A DNA stretch of 64,000 nucleotides from Lingula anatina (Eukaryota; Brachiopoda; Lingulata; Lingulida; Lingulidae): assembly GCF_001039355.2 (NCBI RefSeq), contig NW_019774214.1:48214-112213 (forward strand), in the 5' to 3' direction. Positions within the stretch are counted from its first letter, which is position 1. The number at the start of each line of letters is the position of its first letter. The notes under the pieces were generated by a model. It saw only the letters and a list, made by a program, of their open reading frames with translations. It was not told the origin of the DNA and ran no database searches. Positions 50,601-62,491 of the stretch are shown here, piece by piece. A program made the position numbers and the translations under genes.

Positions 50601-53600
50601 CGACACTACTACAGCTCGGTTCGTATATATATCTTTAATCAGAGATAAATAATATCGAAAAAGCAAATTTCGTTTTCTTTTTACAGATTGTTCTAAAACG
50701 AGATCGTTTTACAGGTTAGTGTACAGTATTTAGCCTATTCACTACAGATAAGTGACGTATTTTGACTATTCTACACGCACCTTATTCTGTATACTGGTAT
50801 CCGCCCCGTGTTGGAGGAGAAGCTGGACACATTCTGTATGGCCGTCCCAGGCAGCCAAGTGAAGAGGTGTAAACGTCCTCTGTGGATATATACAATGTGA
50901 TTAAACAGAGATGATTCAAGACGATGTTCTTAGCATAACTGATTTTCCTCTAACAAACTGTGGTAAATTGGGTCGTTCTAAGTGAACAAATAGCTATTGA
51001 CGTACACAGCCAATTCTACACGCACCTCATCCTGTATACTGGTATCCGCCTTGTGTTGAAGGAGAAGCTTGACACATTGTGTGCGGTTGTCACGGACAGC
51101 CAAGTGAAGTGGTGTATTCCCTTTCTGTGGATATGTACAAACGATGTGATTCAACGGAGATAATTCATTCCGACGTTGTTACCATAAATAATTTTTCTTC
51201 TAATAAACAGTGGTTAAATTGGGCCGTTTTAAGTGTACATATTTCCATATTGTTGTCTTCAGACTATTCTATTCAGACTATTCTACTAGTACACCCACCT
51301 CATCCTGTATACTTGCATCCGCCCCGTGTTTGAGGAGAAGCCGGACACATTCTGTGTTGTCGAAACGGACAGCCTGGTGAAGTGGTGTCCATCCATACTG
51401 TGGATATGTACAAACAATATGAATTAACAGAGAAAAAATATGCCAAGGAAACATATTTTATTATCTTCTAACAGATTGTGGAGAAATACGGCCGTTCTAA
51501 GTGTACATATAGTAATATTGACGAACATAGACTATTTTACACTCACCTTATCCTGTATACTGGTATCTGCCCCGTGTTGGAGGAGAAGCTGGACCCATTC
51601 CGCGTGGCCGAAAACGGCAGCCGTGTGAAGTGGTGTCCATCCATTCTGTGGATATGCACAACCAATGTGATTAAATAGAAATAATACCTGGCGATATTCT
51701 TGGCATAATTTATTTTTCCGAGCAAATTGTGGTAAATAGGGCCGTTCTAAGTGTACATATAGCCATATTGACGTGCTCAGACTATTCTACAGTACATGTA
51801 CACTCACCTTATTCTGTATACTGGTATCCGCCCCGTGTAGGAGGAGAAGCTGGACACATTGCGTGCGGCCGTCACGGGCAGCCCAGTGAAGTGGTGTATT
51901 CCCACCCTGTAGATATGTACATGTACAAATAATGTGATAAGACAGACATAATTAAAGACCATGTTCATAGCATAATTAATTTCTTCTAACAAACTGTCGT
52001 AAAATAGGACCGTTGTAAGTGTACTTATAACCATACTGACGCAATCAGACTTTTATACGCTAACCTTATCCTCTATATTGGTATCCGCCCCGTGTTGGAG
52101 GAGAAGCTGGACACATTGTGTGCGGCCGTCACGGGCAGCCCAGTGAAGTGGTGTATTCCCACCCTGTAGATATGTACAAACGATGTGATTAAAGACAAAT
52201 TGTCCATAAAGATGAAACATATTTCATTTTCTTCTAACAAATTCTGGTGAAAGGGAGAGTTTTAAGAGTACATATAACCGAACTGACGTATTTAAACTAT
52301 TCTACACTCACCTGATCATGTATATTGGTATCCGCCCCGTGTTGGAGGAGAAGCTGGACACATAGAGTCTGGCCTTCAAGGGCAGCCAAGTGAAGTGGTG
52401 TTTTCCCGTCCTGTGGATATATACAGACCATCTGATTAAACAAAGATAGTTCATGCCGATACTTCATACTTAATAATAATTTAAATAATAATTTTTCTTC
52501 CGACCAATCATGGTGAAAGGGACAGTTTTAAGAGTTCGACGTATTTAGACTATTTATATTGAAGAAGCAAATTCATTTTATTATAACAGATGGTGTTAAA
52601 ATTGGGTCGAACTACATGTAAGTGTATTTATAGCAATATTGACGAATTCAGACTATTCTACACTCACCTCATCCTGTATACTGGTATCCGTACCGTGTTG
52701 GAGGAAAAGCTGGACACATTGTGTGTTGCCGAAACGAGCTTCCAAGTGAAGTGGTGTACTTCCACCCTGTGGATATGCCATTAAACGGAAATAATTCTTG
52801 ACGATGGAGCAGATTTCACTTTTCTTCCAACAAACTGTAGTGAAATGAGGAAGTTTTAAGTGTACTTATAGCCATACTGACGTACTCAGACTAGTCTACG
52901 CTCACCTTATCCTGTATATTGGTATCCGCCCCGTGTTGGAGGAGAAGCTGGACACATTGTGTGTTACCGAAACGAGCTGCCATGTGAAGTGGTGTCCTTC
53001 CATACTGTGGATACACGGTATGTAATTAAACGAAAATAATTCTTGACGATGGAGCATATTTCTTGTTTACTTTCAACAAACTGAAGTGAAAGGGGAAAGA
53101 TTTAAGTGTACTTATAGCCATACTGACGTACTCAGACTAGTCTACGCTCACCTTATCCTGTATATTGGTATCCGCCCCGTGTTGGAGGAAAAGCTGGACA
53201 CATTGTGTGTTACCGAAACGAGCTGCTATGTGAAGTGGTGTACTTCCACCCTGTGGATACACGGTATGTGATTAAACGATAATAATTCTTGACGATGGAG
53301 CATATTTCTTTTTACTTTAAACAAACTGAAGTGAAATGGGAAAGTTTTAAGTGTACTTATAGCCATACTGACGTACTCAGTTTATTCTGCACTCACCATA
53401 TCCTGTATACTGGTATCTGCCCCGTGTTGAAGGAGAAGCTGGACACATTGTGTGCCACTGCCAAGGGCAGCCCAGTGAAGAGGTGTACTGCCATCCTGTA
53501 GATGCACGGCATTTTTTGGGGCGTCGCGCCACATGATGTAACCGAATTCAGGCTATGGATTTGTAAAATCAATTTGATTAAACATGATGATTCAAATGGC

Positions 53601-55031
53601 AAAATATATGTTTATCCCCATACTAGCTTTTAAATAGCCTAAATCGGTTATAGATTAAAACATATAAATACTCAGCAGTAAATATAAATCTCGTACAATC
53701 TTTACCTAAATTGCGGAATGCATGTAGTTGTACGTAGCTGCGAAAGGAAACATAATTATGTCGTTGCGTTCAGACCATTCTACACTAACCTTACACTGTA
53801 TATTGGTGTCTGCTCCGTGTTGAAGGAGAAGCTGGACACATTGTGTGTGACCTTTAAAGGCAGCCAAGTGAAGTGGTGTTCTCCCTTCCTGTGGATATAT
53901 GTACCAATAATGTGACTTACATTTAAAATTAAAAATGCATGTTGAAGTTTTGTGCATGGTTTAAACTTACTATTTACAAATCAAGAAGATCATTCAGCAT
54001 TAAAGGTAAACCTCTCACGTTTTTTCCTAGTAATTCGTGGTAAACATACCGCCATGTTGTCGCTGTCAAGTTTTGCCACATTTTTTTGTTCAGGATGGGG
54101 TGAAAATATCTACAGTTCATTAAAATGCTTTACGATACAGCTAGTTACAGAATTCGCCTCAAATCTTTGTAGATATGTACTGAGGTTTACTGAATAATTA
54201 GTGCTTGTACCCGGTACCATTATCTATGTGTGCATTTTGTTTAAAGTAACTAGTATCATAAAAATTCCGCGCAGTAGTAATTAGAGGAAGGGAATAGAAA
54301 GGAGTGAGACATTTACTTAGTTAAAGACCCGAACCTTGTGACGTTAGCAACTATTGCATTAAGATTTTAGGGACTGTTCATATAAAAAATCTATTTTCTA
54401 TTCGCGGTATCCTGTGATCACTCCGAGCCCAGCCGAGGATTTTGAAGTAACTGGGTCGCGCTGTCAGTAATTTTAGGGACCGTTCATATGAAAAATCTAT
54501 TTTCTAGAAATCTAGTTTCTAATCGCGGTATCTTGTGATCACTCCGAGCGCAGTCGAGAATTAAATAAAGCTTTCCCAGCAGGCAAACGACATTGATTCT
54601 ACGTTGATTCAACGTTGATCCACCAAAATTAACGTTGATTCGACGGTGAATCAATGTCGTTTGTCTGCTGGGTTGGAAGTAACTGGCTCGCGCTGCAAGT
54701 AATTACGCCGCGTGGTATTGAGGGCACAGACCGTGATCACAAGATACCGCGAATAGAAAATAGATTTTTTTTAGAAAATAGACTTTTCATGTGAACGAAG
54801 TCTTAGTGTCTACCGTAACTGTAATACTAACTAATTGTCAAACGATGTGACTAGTGGCGGCGTAATTAACGTTGGTACCTCGCTCTGGAAATTGATGTCG
54901 CACTCCCCGACAGTCAGCAGTTCCTGTAAACTCTCTATATCTCCATCCTCTGCAGCCTCGAGAAGCCCTTCGTCAGCCAGACTGGCTGGATCTAAACCGT
55001 AGGGACGCCAATCGGTAAACCTGTCAGCCAT
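44095..55031 (-). CDS. Ankyrin-Death-TIR signalling protein
   Basis: Minus-strand gene, 971 residues by my joins. Exons in order: 55031-54879 (MADRFTD, first degenerate ankyrin repeat); eighteen 99-nt phase-0 exons with 5' ends at 53888, 53495, 53250, 53004, 52766, 52410, 52163, 51906, 51645, 51397, 51124, 50879, 50279, 49839, 49584, 49126, 48877 and 48623; 48309-48220; 46464-46248; 45686-45542; 45064-44661; 44219-44095. Ankyrin repeats read GxTPLHLAAxxGxTQCVQLLLQHGADTSIQDK. Residues about 676-748 resemble a Death domain (LEHLAEIL .. VQELKDWATK). Residues 804-930 are a TIR domain: box 1 YDAFIAHSGED, box 2 RDFHAGRS, then SPFCVKE, where the usual tryptophan is phenylalanine. The C-terminus (ELRNELQDAREQIAFLRDEN) is a short coiled coil. 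Cytoplasmic adaptor or sensor of the MyD88-like type is likely. Two decayed repeat exons are left out. Confidence 0.82.
44597..44646. repeat. AT microsatellite beside the TIR exon donor
   Basis: Pure AT run in the last intron, 14 bases beyond the GTATAT donor of the TIR exon; the intronic frame through it is not coding. Confidence 0.95.
45298..45530. mobile_element. Composite foldback elements in a TIR-gene intron
   Basis: Two adjacent inverted repeats: 45298-45383 (arms around GTACGTGAAATAT / ATATTTCATGTAC) and 45386-45530 (perfect 13-bp ends TTAAACCACGGCC / GGCCGTGGTTTAA). The second ends 6 bases before the donor of the linker exon. Confidence 0.65.
46654..48042 (-). mobile_element. Dead Tc1/mariner element, near full length
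   Basis: 1389 bp flanked by TA on both sides (46652-46653 and 48043-48044). Inverted repeats begin CAGACTTGACATTTAATA and match for about 28 bases. The minus strand carries a transposase remnant: an HTH-like KNTDIARQIIVSNGTVY region near 47610-47670, VWSGYHIGAKTPMVVI near 47370-47420, SHRAHLIADNLQNQGNE near 47215-47265 and SPYLNHIDNMW near 47165-47195, interrupted by stops and frame changes. It sits in the intron between the last ankyrin exon and the Death-like exon. Confidence 0.88.
46960..47700 (-). pseudogene. Tc1-type transposase remnant
   Basis: Fragments in the expected order on the minus strand (N-terminal HTH, then the VWGG-like, RPH-A-like and SPDLNPIE-like motifs of Tc1 transposases), with several in-frame stops. 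The catalytic DDE triad is not intact: the aspartate of SPDLNPIE reads Y here (SPYLNHID). Not a functional gene. Confidence 0.75.
49275..49373 (-). pseudogene. Decayed ankyrin exon
   Basis: Donor GTAAGT and the 3' half (HLLFQHGADA) are kept, but a TAG replaces the usual ATA CAG (I-Q) codons, and the 5' half and acceptor are lost. The sequence beyond it matches the flank of the exon at 52312-52410, so it was probably broken by a local duplication or conversion event. Confidence 0.7.
49946..50025 (-). pseudogene. Truncated ankyrin exon
   Basis: Acceptor and first 26 codons (EGSTLLHLAAFKGHTQCVRHL) are present, but the last third of the repeat and the donor are missing. Most similar to the exon at 53790-53888. 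Not usable as an exon. Confidence 0.65.
54369..54805. mobile_element. Foldback MITE with a nested palindrome
   Basis: Same family as 4380-4563: left GGGACTGTTCATAT, right ATGTGAACGAAGTC, inner CGGTATC.TGTGATCAC on both arms. The left arm is duplicated (second copy from 54476). A second element is nested at about 54578-54673 with ends CCCAGCAGGCAAACGACATT / AATGTCGTTTGTCTGCTGGG and internal repeats of AACGTTGATTC. It lies in intron 1 of the ankyrin-Death-TIR gene. Confidence 0.8.
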
Positions 55032-56494
55032 ACTGGCTGGCTGCTATACTGTGGATTCTCTTACGAAGTGTAATGAACGGTATCTCTGAAAAGAGACGCA
55101 GTGATCATTGCAAAAGGAAAGTTTGGCGTAGTCAAACGACATTTTATGGCGACAACAATCTCCAGAGCTTAATTACGCACATGTGCATTCTGCACATGCT
55201 CAATTGTACCCTAGAGGGGTAGTCTCCATTGAGGCACATGTTGCTACTTATACCATAGGGCATCTCTGCCTGGCCTCATTTTGCTTGATTCATTCTGTTC
55301 ACGTGCATGATACAATTAAGCTACAAGTTATCTCAAATCTTCAACTGAAATCTTCAGTTACAAAAATTTCATTTTACCTCTTTGCAACCCCACAAATGAA
55401 ATTTGAGCAAAATTGTTGGTAAATAATAACTTTTTCTGACTCGTCGCATCACAATTTTTAGGATGATGAGTCTTATTGAATATTTGATATATAACTTTTA
55501 TCCCTAAGGCCATAACATTTAATACAGGCAACAATTTGCTACATTGTTATTATTGTTAAAACGATTAGGATAGAGGGGTTATATAATAAGAGCGGCCTTG
55601 TTTGGCCAAATCACGAACGATCAATATTCCTTGTTGCCTTCTTTCTTGCAATGAATGAGACTATAAAAGTTTGTGGTACACTGAGATGAAGTAGGCATAA
55701 ATATTGATGTTATACCACAGGGACACATTTGGGGTACAGTGGGTACAGTGGGTTCTAACTTACCTTAGTATTATTATATATATAATATACGTTGTATGTA
55801 CCGGTACGTGGGTATTACTACGATCATTTAATATTTTCCTTATTAATATTGTTACTTGAATTTTAAACCCGGGTTCTTTCACCTATAAATACAGTATATA
55901 CATGCACTTGTGCAAAGAGAAAGTGAAACCAAAATTCCCACTAAAGACATACCAGTACACTTCCAATATTTTGGTGTCGTGGGGTGGGATTTTTCCCCCT
56001 AATGTTAAATACACATGACAGCCCAAATACAACTGACTTTATGTTTCTTGTTCAAATTGATGCGGTCAATATTTCGCATGCATTTTACAGATTTCGTGAA
56101 AATTATCAGTAACTTACCAGTTTTAAACACCCATTGCAAATGGCTACTCTCTTTTAGAAGAAAAGACGAGAGGGTTTTTAAGGGAATTTCCCTTTACTAC
56201 TGCTGACGTCATTTCCCCACTGAACGCAAACATTTAGTTAAAAGGCGTGTATTTTCCAATGAATTAAGCATCATGATGCCTGTATGGTTTATATAAGCTT
56301 GATTTGTTTAGATACTATTTGCTGTACATATGTCAAGAACATAGACCTCCACATAGAACAAATAGGAACATACTAGTACAGCGAATAGCACGCCCCAACC
56401 TTCACAAGTCCCCAGTACCCCATTCACATGCCAGGAATACAGGCCTGTGATGAACTGAACATATTGATACCACGAAATATCAATACAGCAGCGG

Positions 56495-56670
56495 ACGGGG
56501 GCGTCTCGATAGTCCGAAGGTTCATTGGTCCGAAGGTTCATTGGTCCGAAAAGTGGTAACATTTTCATCGATTTTTTAATCAAGGGTTCATTGGTCCGAA
56601 GGTTCTATAGTGAATATTCGGACCAATGAACCTTCGGACTATTGAACCTTCGGACTATTGCTACGGCCCC
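56495..56670. repeat. Foldback repeat of GGTTCATTGGTCCGAA
   Basis: Three direct copies of TCCGAAGGTTCATTGG on the left and two inverse copies (CCAATGAACCTTCGGA) on the right, so the segment can fold into a long hairpin. Probably a small transposable element of tandem-repeat type. Confidence 0.75.
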
Positions 56671-59600
56671 CAGCGGACCATGGGGCACAGAGAGGGTATA
56701 GTGAGTTCCAGTAGCACCTTGCGAAACAGAAGATAAAAGTCACAGGGTAAAAATAAATAATCCTTGACGAACTTACCCGGAAATGTCCCTCTTGTCTTAA
56801 GACTCAGCTCAGATATAAGATAACTTGGAATCTTACTTCTTCTACCCTTAATGTCGTCTCACTGGGACTGAAATGACTTGTTAACTAACTGCAGATTGGA
56901 AAAATGCCAGTTCAATAACAGTAAGAAAAAGTCCCGTAACACAAAAAGCCTTGGACAAAGCAGTGGATTGATTAGCAAATGTTGTATTTCCTCCTTGCAA
57001 AGCACATACAAGTTTGCATACTTTGATCTTAATAGGACACACAATTAAAACATGAAAATAAAATTGCCCGTGGAACAAGTACTTACAAACTGCTCATAAT
57101 TATTATTAAATGCATTACTAATAACTGTATTTAAGAGAGAGAGAGGGATCTAATTGTCGAACAAAAGACAAAACATTTTGCAATATCATTTTCAATCTGC
57201 CAAATGGAGCATTTAATTTAATTTAGAGGGGGAGAGAGTTGGTGAATTCTCTTGGGGCCACATATACCTGTAACACAATAGATTCAAAGGAAATCACCTT
57301 ATAATGAAGGCAAAATAAAATGTAAGCAAAGTCCAATGGGTTTACCTTTTAATACTTCCTCAAAACGAAACCAGAAATTAAAGCAAATTAATGAAATCAA
57401 CCAGTTGGTAAACACAGACCAGTTTTGTCAATTTCGACATTTGTTTATCAAACAGTGCGCTAATTTTTGTGCATTAACAGTCAATTGAATCCTAGCTGTG
57501 CTACCAGCACCTTATCCTCACATTTCTCGAATAGCGAATAGAACTCAGAAATCACTAACCGTCCTTAAACGAGTAGCCGCCAATGGGGTGGGGGGGGAAC
57601 TAATCTGCACGCCCTAAAAAATCAAATTACTGTTATCAAAACATAATATCATAAGAATGCATGAAATACGACTTCAGGTCACGAATCACCGACTTTTGTA
57701 ACTTTCTTTCATAAAAAGTAAATATAAATACCCCAATTTATAGCCTAGGCTCACAAAAAAATTCTTTGACATAGTTCGTGTTGAAGTTGAATTCTGGCTT
57801 TTGCCAATTGAAGAAAATGAAAAGATGGCCGACCAAAAACGCCCTATTACCTACCTCCTATACATCATCGGAGCCTTACTATAAAAAGCGTGGCATCCTT
57901 CCTGCTTTCTCCCGAGTCTATTACAAGTCAATACCTCCTTTCCATTACCTATCTAATTCCAGGGCCCTACATCTCTTTGCAAATTATAAATTCATTAAAA
58001 AATCAATCAACAACTCGCCTCCTCCCCACCAATTAACCTCACACAATGCCACCTTTAATAACAATCCGAATAATACCAGGTACGTTCGTCGATACAGTTC
58101 CTATTCAATCAATATATTTACTATTGTAAGTAGCAATAAACGGGTACAAAGATCCAGTCCGACAAAAAGTACACTACATGACCAGTTCAGGTTATTCAGC
58201 CTGCCCCGAGTAAAGTATAAGCCTCGTGCAATCTACCGCATAGTCTTCATGTTGGATCAATACGACTCCTTTTGATCCCCCCAAAAATGTCATATCGATG
58301 GCACGATATAGTGGCGGATCGCGGGGAACACTGGATCAAAGGCTCCCTCCGATCCTTATCTTGCTACATGTAGGTACCCCATTTCCCCCCTTTCAGAACC
58401 AGACCACCAAGTGAAACAAGACAAAAACAAGAATACCCCCATCCATGTCTCCAACATTATAATAAAAGTGCCACCATGTACTACATGTAATTTAAATGCG
58501 CTCCATCCTTGTCCCCACTCCGCCAGCGACACAACGTTTTAACATCAGTTCTGTCGTTTACTTTACTCTCTAATAGGTTTAACCACTGGTCATAACACCT
58601 GCACACTTCTGGAGACCATGGAGAGAACGGAGAAAGAACATGGCGCATTACGTGTAAAAATGTGGTGATCGAGATAAGATTAGTGACTTTTGTGAATATT
58701 GTGGAAAAATTAGAACTAGTACTAGTAGGGCCTTTGATGTTGGGGCGCAATGCCATGCCTCATAGGTCAAAAAAGGAACAAAATTCGCTTAGGAATGATA
58801 GCTCTTCTGAAACGATTTCAGTTTTTAACTCTTTTGCTTTTTGCCTTTTGCTTTTAGAGTAAATGGAATTATAAGTTACTAGTAAGTAGTCACATTTTTT
58901 TCAAAAACTTCAAAATATTAATCAAAAACAATCTTAGTAAATAATTTCGTTGATAATAACCAATTTACGTGCATTTATGATTATTTTGCATTTATACTGG
59001 GACGTTTTTTGAAAAGAGAAAAATCAAATTAAGAATCAGTGGACATACAGTTCCCGGGACTAGCCATCTTGTGGTCCAACCGATGAATATGAACTGACTC
59101 AGATAATTTCACCCATTTTTGAATCCTACTCTACCTAACTCTGAGAATCTTGTCAGAAGGAATGCCCCGGTGATGGTACATGTAGCAGCAAGGAAAGGTC
59201 GAACAGATTATAACACTAGGCAACATTATGGTTGTACTTCGTAACACTCTTTATTTCTTGACATAAGTTAGCATTTTACCATTTGATTTAAAATGTAGTG
59301 ATATTTGCATATTGTGGCTACCATTTACACACAGTGATAAGACCTAGTTTCTGTTTATCTGAAATTTGCACAAACCGTTTTTTTCTTTATTTCAACTCAT
59401 TTTATTCTAAGTACACAAAGCAAAAACAGTACTATATACATGCATTTGTATACGATTAAACAACTAAATTAAATTAACCAACCGGTGTAACGGAACTGAG
59501 GGTCCATGTAACAGAAAATTCGTCCTCCATTCAGTAAAAAATGGTTAGAGTTAGTCTGATCTAAGTGGGTCAAAATCTAGGGCGAGGTTTGCCTGTACAA

Positions 59601-60379
59601 ATGAATGGGGTGCGGACTCTCTATCAATGGGGGACTCTGTCACGTTACACCGGTATACTGGTACATCAACTTAAAGGAATAATAACTCTTCGTGTTGGCC
59701 AAAAAAGAATTTTCCTGGAGTAAACATCAATTTTCCCTTACTTACCAATCGTTAATGAATCCATTTTTACATTCAAAGTTAGTCCCTGTTTTGTTTTGTT
59801 TTTTTCTAAAAAGTTTGCTTTTTAGTTATAATCTCTTAAGAATATATCCATCAATGGAGGTCACGTGATCTAAAGGCAATCTCAGATATCAGAATAATAG
59901 CTATAACTGCCGTTTTTCTTGTACAACAGAATGTATTATATTTCTATGAGTTGTTCACGACGTTTTCATTGTGAAATATACAATGTAGATCTCATACGAA
60001 TAGTTATCATCCCTTTAAGGTCTTGTGATATGTCATGAGAGACAAGGACGTGAAGAATATTAAATGTGGGGAACCAGGGCGCTGAGATACAGGATAATTT
60101 TATATTTCAACGTCGAATACCTGCTTAGCTTTGGAAACCATCAAACATCAAAGCAAGCGACAGGAATGGAACCAACGAATTGGACTGCATCCTTGTGCCT
60201 CACATACAATAATTATTACAGGATTATTATAGATACGGGATGATCTGGTACTATCAGACGAGTATTTCAGAGTCACAACAGAAAGGAATTTCGAAATCAA
60301 AAGTTATTGATTAACATTTTCACAAACTTGCTCACAAGCGCTACATTATTGACTGCAGTGAAGTACCCTAGCCGGAATG

Positions 60380-60730
60380 CATATATACATGTATGTGGGG
60401 CCCAGATGAGTAGGTGAGCGGTGGGCTTATTGGGCAGATCTGGGCAAAGGTTAAACTCCGCGGTCTTATCTGGGTCTCTGGTGGAACCCACATATGGGCT
60501 AGCCCATTTCATGGGTCACTACATGTATCAGAAAAAAAAAACTGCATTAGCCCCAGTCGGACCATGTAAATCCAATGTGGGACCTTTATTTTAGGCCACC
60601 CGGGCGAGCCAACATGCGACCCACGTTCAGCGCATGGACAAATCCATCTGGGACCCACATCACAGCCCATACGATCCACATATTGGACCCATATGGTACC
60701 CATTCTTGTGTGATGACTGGTCCAGGGGCA
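60380..60730. repeat. Repeat rich in TGGG and CCCA words
   Basis: Irregularly spaced GGGCCCA, GGACCCACAT, CCCATATGG and similar words on both strands, with an unusual composition against the AT-rich surroundings. Class not recognised. Confidence 0.5.
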
Positions 60731-61055
60731 ATAAATATGCAAGATAAAATATTTGCAATCTTAATCAAAGGACAACTACAATGTGTCTACAGCAACTCTA
60801 TATACTTCTCTGCTTCGACACAAAAGAAATAAAAACTAAACGATTTAAACATCCATTAAGCAAACACAACTTTCCTTGAGCCCCACCCCTCTCCTCAACA
60901 AGAACACCCACGGCTAAATTCTGGATCCGTCTGCCGTTACCCTAGGTTCTAGATTTCAGTATTGCCAGCTCGATCGTGATTTCATATATAACAAATATCA
61001 ACAATACTGACTAGAAACTTGCGGCAGATTGGGGGTGTGTTCGGCAAAATTTTGC

Positions 61056-61160
61056 CTGGGGCGCTTCCATATTTGAAAGTCACAAGTCTCGTAAGTCATG
61101 GCTGTGTTCCGCCTGGAGCTCCATATTTGAAGTCACAAGTCTCGTACGTCACAGCCCTGT
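61056..61160. repeat. Two-copy tandem repeat, about 57 bp
   Basis: TCCATATTTGAA-GTCACAAGTCTCGTA-GTCA occurs at about 61067 and 61121. Contains CRE-half-site-like ACGTCA. No gene beside it. Confidence 0.6.
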
Positions 61161-62491
61161 CCAGCCTGGAGCTGCCTTTCACGCCTTGCGCTGACGTTAT
61201 CTTGTTTTGACGAATCAAGAAGCAAAGTGGCTGACGCGAATTTTGAAGCTAGAACTAAGAATATCTTGCAATCGAAAGTCAGTGCCACAATACAAGCAAC
61301 TTTCTTCTTTAAAAACTGATTTTTGGTGTAGCCATTGCACAGTCCTTTCAGTGGCATCGGAGATACAACGTAACTGTAACTTGGTACGCGGCAATTTCCA
61401 GGAGCACATGTCTTTTGATAAGTAAAAGAAAAATACAAAAGCAAGGTATATCTTTTTCTTTTAAAAATATCTTATTTATTTTTTAATTTACATCTTAAAT
61501 ACAGTAAATAAAATTAAATAAAGCAAAAATTAAACCCGTTTTACGTTTCATATTTGACTAATTACATTCAACAGCAGATTCACTGCGGAGCAGCTCTTCC
61601 TGATTGACGGATACTCAACATTGCCGCTGTTCCTCAGGACCACTGTAAAGCTATCCCATGAAAAGGTATGACTAGTTTGCAAGTTAGCTTTACAGTGCCC
61701 TGACACTCAGGGCAGCAGTTACCGACAACAAACAAAAATTTAAAAATTTCTGACTATCTTCTATCATTAGGAAATAATAGTTAGATTATGGCACATGTAA
61801 CAAAACTATGTATTTAAAATTTGACGCTTTGTTCAGGATAATGACATGTCATACATGTTTTTAGGAATCAAGTCTATACTTTACAACATAATAAGCGTAT
61901 GCTCTAAACGCATACAGAATATATACTAAGTACGAAATCTGCAATGCTGCACTGTCGATATGTGAAAGCCGTAATTTAGAACTTATGATTATATTGAAAG
62001 CATACACTGAGCTTTACATTTTCACATGTCAAAAATAAAAAATACACATTTCAGCATTTATAATCAAAATCCTTTCGTAAACAGTTGAGATTATACGAAT
62101 AATCAAATCTGTTTTCAAGAAATCTTTAATTTTTATTCGTCAACGTCCACTTTGTTTACAGAAGTGGCTAAATGATAAGAAACTTTGAACTTCAAGTAAC
62201 AGTGGTTTATGGATTGGAATTTTGTAAACAGTTTAAGATACGGTATGCCTTGTTGATTGTGGAGAGTGGTGAATTTTCCCAATCAGTAATATTATACTGC
62301 CTCATATAGGTTTATAGCTTCAATGATTTCTTAAACAAACCGCCAACCATTAAGTTAACATTAATTCGGTGTCTGCCAAGTCACATCGGTAAAAGTATAT
62401 AAAGTGTATGCCAAGGATGTACACGCAGGTACGGTACAAGAATGCATCCCCCCCTTGTTCCACATTCACGTCTCGTGCCAAAGACACTGGA

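Larger units (their letters stand above)
55032..62491. other. Intergenic region between the two TIR genes
   Basis: About 7.4 kb containing the promoter of the upstream ankyrin-Death-TIR gene (no clear TATA seen) and the 3' end of its paralogue. It holds a foldback repeat at 56495-56670, a TGGG/CCCA-rich repeat at 60380-60730, a 57-bp tandem duplication at 61056-61160 and short GA and AT tracts. No exon with family similarity was found. The longest frame (57778-58275) starts with GTG and looks non-coding. Confidence 0.5.

Noticed and set aside
48525-53888. Regularly spaced near-identical blocks that resemble a repeat-spacer array
   Set aside because: The blocks are 99-nt ankyrin exons with splice sites; CRISPR is not expected in an animal genome.
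57778-58275. 165-residue open frame on the plus strand
   Set aside because: It begins with GTG, not ATG, has a low-complexity S/N/K/Y-rich composition, no promoter or splice context and no family resemblance.
58481-58756. 91-residue minus-strand frame
   Set aside because: No family resemblance, no splice or promoter context; kept out for lack of support.
61642-61696. 12-bp perfect inverted repeat ACTGTAAAGCTA with a 31-base loop
   Set aside because: Too short and too poorly paired outside the core to call a microRNA precursor or MITE.
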